A DNA stretch of 55,853 nt. Origin: Clostridia bacterium. GTDB lineage: Bacteria; Bacillota; Peptococcia; DRI-13; SM3-B62. Both the position numbers and the translations under genes were made by a program. The first letter of the stretch is position 1; the number at the start of each line of letters is the position of its first letter. The stretch spans positions 1 to 55,853 of the forward strand of contig JAHDQS010000019.1 of NCBI GenBank assembly GCA_018433675.1, written 5' to 3'. Under the pieces are notes generated by a model. That model was given only the letters and a program-made list of their open reading frames with translations. It did not search any database and was not told the origin of the DNA. Shown here one piece after another: positions 35,160 to 42,996 of the stretch.

Positions 35160-36200
35160 TCAGGAAACGGTAATGAGCAGATCTGTCAGGGGTATGACTT
35201 TGCCTATGGCAGCGGAGGGCATTTTAAGCCTTGCCAATTCCTTTAAGATTATAGCGGCCTCGTCAGGGGGACAGGTTAGGAGCAGTCCGCCTGAGGTTTG
35301 GGGGTCGAAGAGAATGTCTTCAAACCAGAGGGGGACATCCCGTAAGGTATAGCTTTCTGCGAGGTACCTTTTGTTGTTATAGGCTCCTGCCGGGATCAGG
35401 CCCATTTTCGCGTATTCTTTGGCTTCTTCGATTAAGGGTATTTTATCCTGTTCGAGGGCCAGGGATACTTTTGAGGCCTTGGCCATTTCATAGGCGTGGC
35501 CCATCAGTCCAAACCCGGTAACATCGGTACAGGCATGGATTTCGTGGTCGGCAATAATGTCGGCCGCATATTTATTTAAGGTAGACATAACCTCAATAGC
35601 TTTTTCCAGGGCTTCAGCAGAAGCCATTTCACCCTTGGCGGCGGTATTGATGATGCCGGTACCGAGGGGTTTGGTCAGGATGATAGTGTCGCCCGGTTTC
35701 GATCCGTAATTACGCAGGATTTTATCCGGATGCACGAGACCTGTTACAGAAAGACCATATTTAGGTTCGCTATCTTGAATGGAATGCCCTCCGGCAATCA
35801 CTGCCCCTGCTTCCAATACCTTTTCTGTCCCGCCTTGGAGAATCTGTCCTAATATATCAAGGGGCAGGTCGGAAGGGAAGCAGACGATATTCAGAGCAAG
35901 CAAAGGCTTACCGCCCATGGCATAAATATCGCTCAAGGCATTTGCTGCTGCTATTTGTCCGAAGGTATAGGGGTCATCAACAATAGGGGTGAAGAAGTCT
36001 AAGGTCTGGATAACGGCGTTTTCTTCATCCAATTTGTAGACAGCGGCATCATCTGATGTTTCGATACCTACCAGGAGGTTTGGGTCGTTCATTTGTGGCA
36101 ATTGGCATAGTAATTTTGATAGAACACCCGGTTCTATTTTTGCCGCTCACCCGGCGGCTTTTGTCATTGCCGTTAATCTTTTTATCATTTGCCTGTTCAT
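35160..36200 (-). CDS. selD: selenide, water dikinase, selenocysteine-containing
   Basis: Makes selenophosphate, the selenium donor for selenocysteine and selenouridine, from selenide and ATP. The gene begins at ATG 36200 behind AAGGTGGTG and reads MNRQMIKRLTAMTKAAG, an in-frame TGA (36149-36147), then AAKIEPGVLSKLLC and on into the conserved DPNLLVGIETSDDAAVY. This matches the family active site AAGUAAK, so the TGA encodes selenocysteine at residue 18, in the position that is Cys in E. coli SelD. A SECIS-like hairpin follows the TGA. Annotation from the first ATG after the TGA (36101) would lose the catalytic residue. The product is 346 aa. It is 26 nt downstream of the csdB-like gene and co-transcribed with it. 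Confidence 0.92.
36119..36149 (-). promoter_or_regulatory. bacterial SECIS-like hairpin with the UGA of selD
   Basis: Reading the minus strand: TGA at 36149-36147, nine nt, then stem ATAGAAC (36137-36131), loop CGGGT (36130-36126), stem GTTCTAT (36125-36119). The perfect 7-bp stem with G residues in a small apical loop about 18 nt past the UGA fits the spacing described for bacterial SECIS elements recognised by SelB. Confidence 0.8.
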
Positions 36201-36226
36201 CTGCTTGTCACCACCTTCTTTTTTGT

Positions 36227-37387
36227 TTAATAACCCTTACATATCTTACTGATGGCGTTAAGGGCATATTCAATTTCGTTTTTTGTATTAGAATGACTGA
36301 AACTGAACCGTATCGTGCCTTGGGGAAATGTTCCCAAGGTTTTGTGAGCGGAGGGAGAACAATGCAGGCCGCATCTGGTGGCAATGTGGAATTCTCTTGC
36401 CAAAAGAGTAGCAACCTCCGCGTTATCAAGCTGTAAGCGTGTGAAATCCAACGATACCAAAGCGGTGCGCCCCGTAGTATTGGGAAGTCCGCATAACGCG
36501 GGACCGTCCAGATTTTGAATGCCTTCGATGAAGGTCTTTGTTAGCCGGAGCTCTTCTTCTCGAATATTGGCAAGGCCTGTGCTTTGGATATATTTTAAGG
36601 CGGCATTTAAGCCGTAAATACCGGGGATATTCAAGGTGCCGGCCTCAAATTTATCCGGCAGATAGGAGGGCTGCTCTTCCGAATCGGATATACTGCCCGT
36701 GCCACCTTCGATAAAGGGTTCAAGCTGTTGGGCTAATCGGTCATTCAGTAGCATTCCGCCAATGCCTTGCGGTCCTAAGAGTCCTTTGTGACCGGTAAAA
36801 GCCAAGGCATCGGCCTGGTATTCCTGAAGATCAATATCCAGAAAGCCGGCGGTTTGGGCGGCATCAATGATAAATGTAAGTCCGTTTTCTTTACAGAGCT
36901 TGCCTATCTTTTGCAGGGGAAGGATGGTGCCGCAGACATTAGAGGCGTGGGTCATAATGACCGCTTTCGTATGTGGCTTAATGTGGACAGCAACATCGGC
37001 AGGGTCCAGAACGCCTTGCTCGTCACATCTTATTCTGGTATATTCGACTCCCCTCTTTTGCAGGCTGTTCAAAGGCCTCATGACCGCATTGTGTTCAAGG
37101 GAGGAGATTAGTACATGATCTCCGCTTTTTAAGCATCCTTTAATGAGAATGTTAAGGCTCTCGGTAACGTTTTTAGAAAAAACGACATTTGTAGGCTGGG
37201 AAGAACCGAACAGCGAGCAAATCAACTCGCGGGTTTCATAGACTGTATCGGCTGCCGCGTATGAACTGTCGTATGTTCCGCGGTTGATATTTGCGCCGAT
37301 ATTGATTAGAAAATTACTGATGCTCTCCGCCACCAATGGTGCTTTAGGGAAGGAGGTGGCGGCGTTATCAAAATAGATATTCTTCAT
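36227..37387 (-). CDS. cysteine desulfurase family protein, selenium-locus (CsdB-like)
   Basis: PLP enzyme of the class V aminotransferase fold releasing S (or Se) from cysteine (or selenocysteine). PLP lysine K201 in FTGHKGLLGPQG; the persulfide cysteine is C343 in RCGLHCSPSAH. 386 aa. It starts at ATG 37387 behind GGGAGGAG. Located directly before selD on the same strand, it most likely supplies selenium to SelD, as proposed for the desulfurases paired with selD in clostridia; this role is inferred from position. Confidence 0.92.
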   Translation of the reverse strand: MKNIYFDNAATSFPKAPLVAESISNFLINIGANINRGTYDSSYAAADTVYETRELICSLFGSSQPTNVVFSKNVTESLNILIKGCLKSGDHVLISSLEHNAVMRPLNSLQKRGVEYTRIRCDEQGVLDPADVAVHIKPHTKAVIMTHASNVCGTILPLQKIGKLCKENGLTFIIDAAQTAGFLDIDLQEYQADALAFTGHKGLLGPQGIGGMLLNDRLAQQLEPFIEGGTGSISDSEEQPSYLPDKFEAGTLNIPGIYGLNAALKYIQSTGLANIREEELRLTKTFIEGIQNLDGPALCGLPNTTGRTALVSLDFTRLQLDNAEVATLLAREFHIATRCGLHCSPSAHKTLGTFPQGTIRFSFSHSNTKNEIEYALNAISKICKGY

Positions 37388-37407
37388 TTTTTCACGCTCC
37401 TCCCTAT

Positions 37408-37436
37408 ATTATACGGTATTATGGCAAAGGTGACAG
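37408..37436 (-). promoter_or_regulatory. candidate promoter of csdB-selD
   Basis: On the minus strand CTGTCA (37436-37431), 17 nt, TATAAT (37413-37408), 21 nt before the start codon. Confidence 0.55.
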
Positions 37437-37490
37437 TATTTATAGTATACAATAAAGATTATATCATAGAACTGTCTAGGTGGGACGAAT

Positions 37491-37571
37491 ATGGGATTAT
37501 GTATAGTGGGCATTGTAGCAGGCAAAATATTAGTTGCATATATTAAAGGAGTATTCGGAGTAAGGGGATGA
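37491..37571 (+). CDS. possible 26-aa hydrophobic peptide upstream of yedF
   Basis: ATG 37491 after TAGGTGGG; reads MGLCIVGIVAGKILVAYIKG then VFGVRG. It ends 3 nt before the yedF start and its last codons contain the yedF Shine-Dalgarno. It could be a coupled membrane peptide or a leader, or chance. Confidence 0.3.
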   Translation: MGLCIVGIVAGKILVAYIKGVFGVRG

Positions 37572-37574
37572 ACA

Positions 37575-37823
37575 ATGATGTCGGATGAGCTTAAAAAAAT
37601 AGATGCCAGAGGAATGTCCTGTCCGCAGTCGGTGTTGATGACAAAAAAAGGGGTTCAGGAGAGCCCAGCAGGCGTAGAAGTTTGGGTGGATGATTCCACA
37701 GCCAGAGGCAATGTGGAAAGGTTTTTAAGAAATTTGGGCTATGTTGTTGAGGTAACGGAACAAGGAGAAGAATATCTTATTGTGAATACAACAAGGTTCC
37801 CGGGACCCGACTGCAATCTTTGA
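37575..37823 (+). CDS. yedF: YedF/TusA-like sulfurtransferase family protein of selenium metabolism
   Basis: 82-aa TusA-fold protein with the family's CPxx motif, C16 in DARGMSCPQSVLMTKKGV. Full-length YedF proteins are about 200 aa with a C-terminal DsrE-like domain; here only the TusA part is present. It is followed by a DUF3343 gene, the standard partner in selenium loci, and divergent from csdB-selD. The likely role is carrying reactive selenium or sulfur between CsdB and SelD; this is inference from gene neighbourhood. A decayed copy of its 3' end lies at 45369-45439. Confidence 0.85.
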   Translation: MMSDELKKIDARGMSCPQSVLMTKKGVQESPAGVEVWVDDSTARGNVERFLRNLGYVVEVTEQGEEYLIVNTTRFPGPDCNL

Positions 37824-37850
37824 TTGCGATGTCGGGTGGGGTTCTTATTA
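37780..37850 (+). repeat. yedF 3' end and palindrome, copy 1 of an inverted pair
   Basis: From TTGTGAATACAAC to GTTCTTATTA; the centre is a palindrome (CCCGAC..CAATC TTT GATTG..GTCGGG) that spans the yedF stop codon. A near-identical stretch in the opposite orientation occurs at 45369-45439. Confidence 0.8.
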
Positions 37851-37875
37851 CAGGGAAAAGGCAGATGAAATAATT

Positions 37876-38115
37876 ATGTCATATTTGGCTTTGTTTTTTA
37901 CCCAGTCGGGTGCAATAAAATTTTCCCGAGCCGCCGCTGTCCGAGGGATATCAAGCGAGATGCAGGCTGTTCCCAGGAAACTCAGTGCCAGTTGCGGCAC
38001 GGCGGTAAAATTCTTTTACGAGGGTGATGTGAATACTCTCATTACGGAAGATATTGAGAGGTTGTATGAGATAAAGGGGAGAGAATACAATTTGTTGTAT
38101 GATGCTAAATCTTAA
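37876..38115 (+). CDS. DUF3343 family protein
   Basis: 79-aa protein with the DUF3343 pattern: a start YLALFFTQSGAIKFSRAA, a variable loop, then PRKLSASCGTAVKF with the conserved Cys in SCG. The family is found almost only beside selD, yedF and selenium-dependent hydroxylase genes, and is thought to bind sulfur or selenium. The neighbours here confirm the context. Starts at ATG 37876. A terminator follows at 38153. Confidence 0.9.
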   Translation: MSYLALFFTQSGAIKFSRAAAVRGISSEMQAVPRKLSASCGTAVKFFYEGDVNTLITEDIERLYEIKGREYNLLYDAKS

Positions 38116-38152
38116 AACACCAATGGTTTGATTTATAACTTAATAGAAAATG

Positions 38153-38190
38153 AAAAGGGCAGTCCATGGCGGCATGGGATGTCCTTTTTA
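38153..38190 (+). terminator. rho-independent terminator after the DUF3343 gene
   Basis: AAAAGGGCAGTCCATG, GCGG loop, CATGGGATGTCCTTTTTA; stem with one mismatch and two G-U pairs. The AT-rich stretch 38191-38430 that follows holds no gene I can support. Confidence 0.85.
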
Positions 38191-38430
38191 TTCTTCCAGA
38201 ATAGTAAAATAGTATGAAAAGAATGTCGCAAAATATAAAAAATATTAATACAAGGAATATAAATAAATATATATAAATAGAAATACATGTCAATATAAAC
38301 ATTGAATGCCAGAAAAGTTGTTGGTGAAATATGAAGACGATCCTAAGCTGCGCGATCAAATTAATTAATATTCCTGTCAATCATTTCTTAGCACAAGTGC
38401 TACATTTTTTAATCAGAAAGGGGATATACC

Positions 38431-39078
38431 GTGGGGAAATCAAGACTTTTATTGGCTTTAGCTTTTTTGTTTCTAATGGGTTGTTCAAATCAAGCTATTG
38501 ACGAAAACACAAGCCAGCAGTTTGATAATGAAAAGCAACTGGTTGCAAAGGTAGGGCAACAAGAAATTACAGAAGCTGAATTTGAAGAGCAAATGAAGAT
38601 TAAGAAGGATGCGTATGAGAACCTAGGAATACCACAAACAGATGATTTCTACAAGACGGTTTCCCTCGGGTTGTTAGTAGAACGGGTTCTGCTCGAACAA
38701 GAAGCAGAATCGAGAGGAATAATTGTTTCTACAGAAGAAGTGGTTGCGTATTTAAAAAAACAATTAGAAGAAATGGAAAAATTACATGATAATGATCCTG
38801 GAAAAATCGAGTATTATAACGCAATTAAATTAAATGGTTACAATACCCCGGAGGATTTTATTAATGCCCCGGAAGTGATTTCTGCTCAAAAGAAAGTGTT
38901 TGCACGAAACCTTCTTAAGGAGACAATAGCCCCAAAAGAGGATTGGGATGAATATGCAGAAAGACTTCTTAATGCTGAAGAAAATTATGAGATATTCATT
39001 CCAGTTGATATAAGGGGTTATCGAGAGTTGGAGAGGACTGTCATAGAAGGGTACAGAGAGATGATAAGAGACAAATAA
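38431..39078 (+). CDS. lipoprotein with SurA N-terminal-like domain
   Basis: Secreted lipoprotein: signal peptide LLLALAFLFLMGCSNQ with the lipobox cysteine at residue 18. Residues 35-170 (VAKVGQQEITEAEFEEQM, LVERVLLEQEAESRGI) match the SurA N-terminal/PrsA-type chaperone domain, but the parvulin peptidyl-prolyl isomerase domain is missing at 215 aa. Probably a membrane-anchored chaperone or an unknown exported protein. Starts with GTG 38431 behind AAAGGGG. A strong terminator follows. Confidence 0.8.
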   Translation: MGKSRLLLALAFLFLMGCSNQAIDENTSQQFDNEKQLVAKVGQQEITEAEFEEQMKIKKDAYENLGIPQTDDFYKTVSLGLLVERVLLEQEAESRGIIVSTEEVVAYLKKQLEEMEKLHDNDPGKIEYYNAIKLNGYNTPEDFINAPEVISAQKKVFARNLLKETIAPKEDWDEYAERLLNAEENYEIFIPVDIRGYRELERTVIEGYREMIRDK

Positions 39079-39103
39079 TGGAGAAAAAATACTATTCATA
39101 CAA

Positions 39104-39136
39104 AAAACGCCCGACTGTTTGTAAGTCGGGCGTTTT
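39104..39136 (+). terminator. rho-independent terminator after the lipoprotein gene
   Basis: AAAACGCCCGACT, loop GTTTGTA, AGTCGGGCGTTTT: a 13-bp perfect stem with T-tail. A group IIC intron fragment begins 8 nt after it. Confidence 0.95.
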
Positions 39137-39143
39137 AATCGAC

Positions 39144-39232
39144 GTGTGCCCGGCATGAGCGCAGTCTAACGGGTGAAAGTCTTGAAAACGTCCGGTAACG
39201 GGAAGTGTATAGTCAAGGCACAAGCTGTAACC
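39144..39232 (+). mobile_element. 5' fragment of a group IIC intron (domain I start)
   Basis: Begins with GTGTGCCCGGCATGAGCGC, the 5' end consensus GUGYG of IIC introns, and continues AGTCTAACGGGTGAAAGTC, very close to the first 45 nt of the O. iheyensis IIC intron as I recall it; a later ACAAGCTGTAACC also looks like domain I. Homology cannot be followed beyond about 39232, and no maturase or domain V follows, so the copy is truncated. IIC introns insert just downstream of terminator hairpins, exactly the position here. Confidence 0.8.
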
Positions 39233-39350
39233 ATTAAAGATATTGGTATGTCAATGCAAATTGTCGAAAAATTTTACGAAATACCAATGAGCTAAAATAA
39301 GTATTATGATATAATCTAGAGGATAAAAACCATATGTCAGGATGAAAAAT

Positions 39351-41264
39351 ATGAATAAACATGTATGTTTTATCGCTCCTTATCAGGAACTAGTTGAACT
39401 TGGCAAGCAGGCTAACAGAATACTGGGTGCTGACATACAGATTAAACCCGGCAATCTGGAAAATGGGATTATGGTTGCTCGCGAGGTTCTGCGAAACAAG
39501 ACAAAAGTTATTATCAGCAGAGGTGGTACCGCTTCCGCGATCAGAAGAGAAGTGGACATTCCTGTGGTAGAGATTAAGGTGTCAGGATATGATATTTTAA
39601 AGGCACTGTACAGTTTTCGTGAAACCATTGCTCCGATTGGTATTGTCGGTTACCAAAATGTAGTTACGAGCTGTTGTAGTATCGCGGAAATTATGAATAT
39701 TCCCATTAAAGAATATGTTTTAAGTGGTACTGAGAGTGTCAATTGGCCCGCGGTACAAAAGGATATTGATGAAATGATAGCCCAAAATGGGATACGTATC
39801 ATCATTGGTGATACCGTGATCAAGAATCTGAAACTGAGGAATTTAGAGGTCAGATTAATAACATCGGGCTTGGAGGCTGTGATACAGGCTTTTGAAGAGG
39901 CGATACAAATCCTGCGTATTACCGAGCTGGAAAAGGAAAAAAGGAAAAGGTTTCAGGCAGTACTTGATTTTGTTCATGATGGGATAGTGGTTGCTAATGA
40001 AAAGGGAACCATTACCTTCCTGAATCCCTTGGCCGAAAAGGTGTTTCTGGTAAAAAAAGAAGAAGCTTTGGGTAAAAACATAGCAGAAATAACTCTCATG
40101 ACTCGGATCAACAATGTCCTGAATACGGGAATGCCTGAAATCCAGCAAATCCAGGAATTGGACACTAGTACGATTATGACCAACACGATCCCCATTGTGG
40201 TTGATGGAGGGATCAAAGGTGTGGTGGTAACTTTCCAGGAAATAGCTGAAATCCAGGATGCAGAACAAAAAATAAGGAAAAATCTACACAGCAAAGGACT
40301 GTTGGCCAGATATTCCTTCCGGGATATTTTGACTTGTGATCCCAGAATGAAAAAGCTGATTGAAGTGGCTAAAGAGTACGCTCGAACCGATGCTACTATT
40401 TTGATTGAAGGTGAAAGCGGTACGGGGAAGGAAGTACTAGCTCAAAGTATTCATGCAGAAAGTTCGAGGGCTTCAGAACCGTTTTTAGCTATTAATTGTG
40501 CTGCTTTGCCACCCCTGCTTTTAGAAAGTGAGCTTTTTGGTTATGAGGAGGGGGCTTTTACCGGTGCCAAAAAAGGCGGGAAAATGGGTTTGTTTGAAAT
40601 GGCCCATAAAGGCACGATATTTTTAGATGAAATAGGGGAAATGGATCATCATATACAGGCTCGTCTTTTGCGGGTATTAGAAGAGAAACAGGTTATGCGA
40701 TTAGGTTCAAGTAAAATAGTTCCGGTAAATATTAGGATCATTTCGGCAACCAATGCCGATTTGAAGAAGAAGGTCAATGAGGGACAGTTCAGGATCGATC
40801 TTTATTACCGTCTGAATGTTCTTCATTTGAGAACGATACCCCTAAGAGAAATGAAAGCAGACATTGAGTACTTGGCTTTATATTATATTAGAAAATATAA
40901 CGAATTATATGGACGTCAAATAGAACATCTTTCTTCTGAGGTTCTTGATTTTCTTAAAGAATACCAGTTTCCCGGAAACACCAGAGAACTTAAAAACGTG
41001 CTGGAAAGGATAGTGCTTACTGCCAAAAGTGATTATATCACTATGGAGTCCATTAGTTTTATCGTACAAGAACTAAGTTCTTTAAATGATACTACCCAGA
41101 CCCAACTGGAGGATATATTATCTGGAACTATGCTGGAAATCAAAGAAAAGGTAATTCATAAGGTACTTAGACAAGAGAATTATAATAAAAGCTACACTGC
41201 CAGGAGATTAGGCATAGATAGATCAACTATTGAACGGTATATTAAGAACTCTGAAAGACAATAG
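39351..41264 (+). CDS. sigma-54-dependent activator with PrpR N-terminal sensor
   Basis: Domains in order: PrpR_N sensor (residues 1-190; ADIQIKPGNLENGI, VIISRGGTASAIRR), PAS (about 200-300; VLDFVHDGIVVANEKGTITFLN), AAA+ with Walker A GESGTGKE at 354-361 and GAFTGA at 401-406, and a C-terminal Fis HTH (YTARRLGIDRSTIERYIKN). PrpR_N domains bind small catabolic intermediates such as 2-methylcitrate; the ligand here is unknown. ATG 39351 is chosen over 39342 because AGGATG lies between. It is followed by a terminator and, 98 nt later, a -24/-12 promoter for the lyase/symporter operon, its obvious target. 637 aa. Confidence 0.94.
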   Translation: MNKHVCFIAPYQELVELGKQANRILGADIQIKPGNLENGIMVAREVLRNKTKVIISRGGTASAIRREVDIPVVEIKVSGYDILKALYSFRETIAPIGIVGYQNVVTSCCSIAEIMNIPIKEYVLSGTESVNWPAVQKDIDEMIAQNGIRIIIGDTVIKNLKLRNLEVRLITSGLEAVIQAFEEAIQILRITELEKEKRKRFQAVLDFVHDGIVVANEKGTITFLNPLAEKVFLVKKEEALGKNIAEITLMTRINNVLNTGMPEIQQIQELDTSTIMTNTIPIVVDGGIKGVVVTFQEIAEIQDAEQKIRKNLHSKGLLARYSFRDILTCDPRMKKLIEVAKEYARTDATILIEGESGTGKEVLAQSIHAESSRASEPFLAINCAALPPLLLESELFGYEEGAFTGAKKGGKMGLFEMAHKGTIFLDEIGEMDHHIQARLLRVLEEKQVMRLGSSKIVPVNIRIISATNADLKKKVNEGQFRIDLYYRLNVLHLRTIPLREMKADIEYLALYYIRKYNELYGRQIEHLSSEVLDFLKEYQFPGNTRELKNVLERIVLTAKSDYITMESISFIVQELSSLNDTTQTQLEDILSGTMLEIKEKVIHKVLRQENYNKSYTARRLGIDRSTIERYIKNSERQ

Positions 41265-41269
41265 TGTTG

Positions 41270-41318
41270 CAAAAAACAACAAGACTGCTGTAATATACGG
41301 CAGTCTTGTTGTTTTTTG
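41270..41318 (+). terminator. rho-independent terminator after the PrpR-type activator
   Basis: AAAAAACAACAAGACTG and CAGTCTTGTTGTTTTTT form a 17-bp perfect stem, with the CTGTAATATACGG region as loop and T-tail on both strands. Confidence 0.95.
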
Positions 41319-41361
41319 CAGTATATTTCCTGATTTATATAGGGATTATAGGTGTTTGTTG

Positions 41362-41378
41362 TTGGCATGTGCTTTGCA
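41362..41378 (+). promoter_or_regulatory. sigma-54 (-24/-12) promoter
   Basis: TTGGCATGTGCTTTGCA: GG at 41364-41365 and GC at 41376-41377 with exactly 10 nt between, close to the consensus TTGGCACG-N4-TTGCA. It lies 47 nt before the small lyase subunit gene and directly downstream of a sigma-54 activator gene. Confidence 0.88.
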
Positions 41379-41424
41379 TATACATATTAAATATAAGAAA
41401 AGTGTAGGGAGGGATTTGGAACGA

Positions 41425-41742
41425 ATGGGTAAACGAGCAGTTGTGATTAATGAAAATGATAATGTAGCCACGGCAACAGAAGTTTTACAAAAAGGAAGTA
41501 TTGTACGTATGTATGTTGGCGACAGGACAATTGAGATATCGGTTGTTGGAGACATTGCTTTTGGCCACAAGTTTGCTATCCGGGATATTAATAAGGGAGA
41601 GAATATTGTTAAATATGGCGAGGCCATTGGCATAGCAATTGCTGATATTGCAGTAGGGGAACACACCCATGTGCATAATGTGAAAAGCCAAAGAGGCCGG
41701 GGGGATTTATACAAAAAGTCACGGAGGAGCTGTGAAGAGTGA
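41425..41742 (+). CDS. UxaA family hydrolase/lyase, small (SAF-domain) subunit
   Basis: 105-aa SAF-domain protein matching the N-terminal domain of altronate dehydratase (UxaA) or the alpha subunit of sulfolactate sulfo-lyase (SuyA). Conserved segment: HKFAIRDINKGENIVKYGEAIGIAIADIAVGEHTHVHN. The frame is open from 41230, but GGGAGGGA at 41407-41414 supports ATG 41425. It overlaps the large subunit by 4 nt. Confidence 0.9.
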   Translation: MGKRAVVINENDNVATATEVLQKGSIVRMYVGDRTIEISVVGDIAFGHKFAIRDINKGENIVKYGEAIGIAIADIAVGEHTHVHNVKSQRGRGDLYKKSRRSCEE

Positions 41743-42896
41743 AATTCAATGGATATCGAAGACCAAATGGGAAAGTTGGCATCAGGAATTATGTTTTAGT
41801 TCTTCCCACCAGTATTTGCGCAACTAAGGTGGCATTTGATATAGCCAATAAAGTAGAGGGCTGTAGGGCAGTGAACAATTGCTACGGCTGCTGTCAAATT
41901 GGGAATGATTATCAGACCACATTTGACACTTTAGTCAATACAGGTATGAATCCCAATGTGGGAGCCGTTATTATTGTAGCTCTTGGTTGTGAAGGGCTTG
42001 AACCTCATAAGGTTTTCGAACCCTTACAAGAAAGAGGCATACCGGTTTCAGTCTTGGTGATCCAAAAAGAAGGCGGAACGGTTGGAGCTATTCGCAAAGG
42101 TGTCGAGATAGCCAATCGGTATGCTCAGGACCTTTCTGAGATGGTTAAAGAGGAATGTGACATTAGTGAGTTGACACTGGGCATGGAATGCGGCGGTTCT
42201 GATACCACATCAGGGTTAGCTTCCAATCCTGCCGTAGGTGTTGCTTCGGATATGCTGCTGGCAGGGGGAGGTACATCCATCCTTTCTGAAACCACCGAAT
42301 TTATTGGGGCAGAACATATATTAGCGAAAAGAGCTGTTAATCCTACTGTGGGCCAACGTTTAATCGAAATTGTTAAAAATTGTGAGGAAAGAGCTAAAAT
42401 GCAGGGACAGGACCTCAGAGGCAGCCAGCCTACTCCGGGAAATATTGAGGGTGGGTTAACGAGCATTGAAGAAAAATCCTTGGGTTGTAGCCATAAGGCG
42501 GGCTCTGCTCCTATTCAGGATATATTGCAGTATGCTGCGATACCTTCTGGCAAGGGCTTATATATCATGGATACTCCCGGACAGGACGTAGTCTCTATAA
42601 CAGGCATGGTAGCAGGAGGCGCTCAGATTGTAGTATTCACAACAGGCCGTGGTACACCCACGGGGAATCCTCTTGCCCCCGTAATCAAGATCACTGGCAA
42701 CAGACAGACTTGTGAAAAAATGTCAGACAATATTGACCTGAATGTCTCGGCGATCATCGAAGGGACAAAGACTATTAAAGAAATGGGAGAGTCTGTTTTT
42801 CAGGAAATTGTCGGTGTTGCCAACGGTAAAAAGACCAAAGCAGAAGAATTGGGGCATCAGGAATTTTCCATATACAAGACGGGTGCTACCTATTGA
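41739..42896 (+). CDS. UxaA family hydrolase/lyase, large subunit
   Basis: 385-aa catalytic subunit. Markers: GYRRPNGKVGIRNYVLVLP, YGCCQIGNDYQTT, VALGCEGLEPH, MECGGSDTTSGLASNPAVG and GNPLAPVIKITGN. Such split pairs act on sugar acids (altronate, galactarate dehydratase) or on (R)-sulfolactate (SuyB); the sequence does not let me separate these. Neighbours offer no sugar-acid genes (no uronate isomerase, no KDG kinase) and no sulfite pathway. GTG 41739 is preceded by GGAGG. The symporter that follows 100 nt later probably imports the substrate. Confidence 0.88.
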   Translation: MKFNGYRRPNGKVGIRNYVLVLPTSICATKVAFDIANKVEGCRAVNNCYGCCQIGNDYQTTFDTLVNTGMNPNVGAVIIVALGCEGLEPHKVFEPLQERGIPVSVLVIQKEGGTVGAIRKGVEIANRYAQDLSEMVKEECDISELTLGMECGGSDTTSGLASNPAVGVASDMLLAGGGTSILSETTEFIGAEHILAKRAVNPTVGQRLIEIVKNCEERAKMQGQDLRGSQPTPGNIEGGLTSIEEKSLGCSHKAGSAPIQDILQYAAIPSGKGLYIMDTPGQDVVSITGMVAGGAQIVVFTTGRGTPTGNPLAPVIKITGNRQTCEKMSDNIDLNVSAIIEGTKTIKEMGESVFQEIVGVANGKKTKAEELGHQEFSIYKTGATY

Positions 42897-42996
42897 TAAC
42901 CTGTGCTTATGATGAAGGGAGGGAATTTAGGAATACCAGACTAACGATTCATTTAGTTTTGTATATTTATAGAATTCTTACGAGGAGAGTGGTGAA

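Noticed and set aside
39249-39265. GG..GC sigma-54-like box before the PrpR-type gene
   Set aside because: The spacing between GG and GC is 9 nt instead of 10 and the flanks match poorly.
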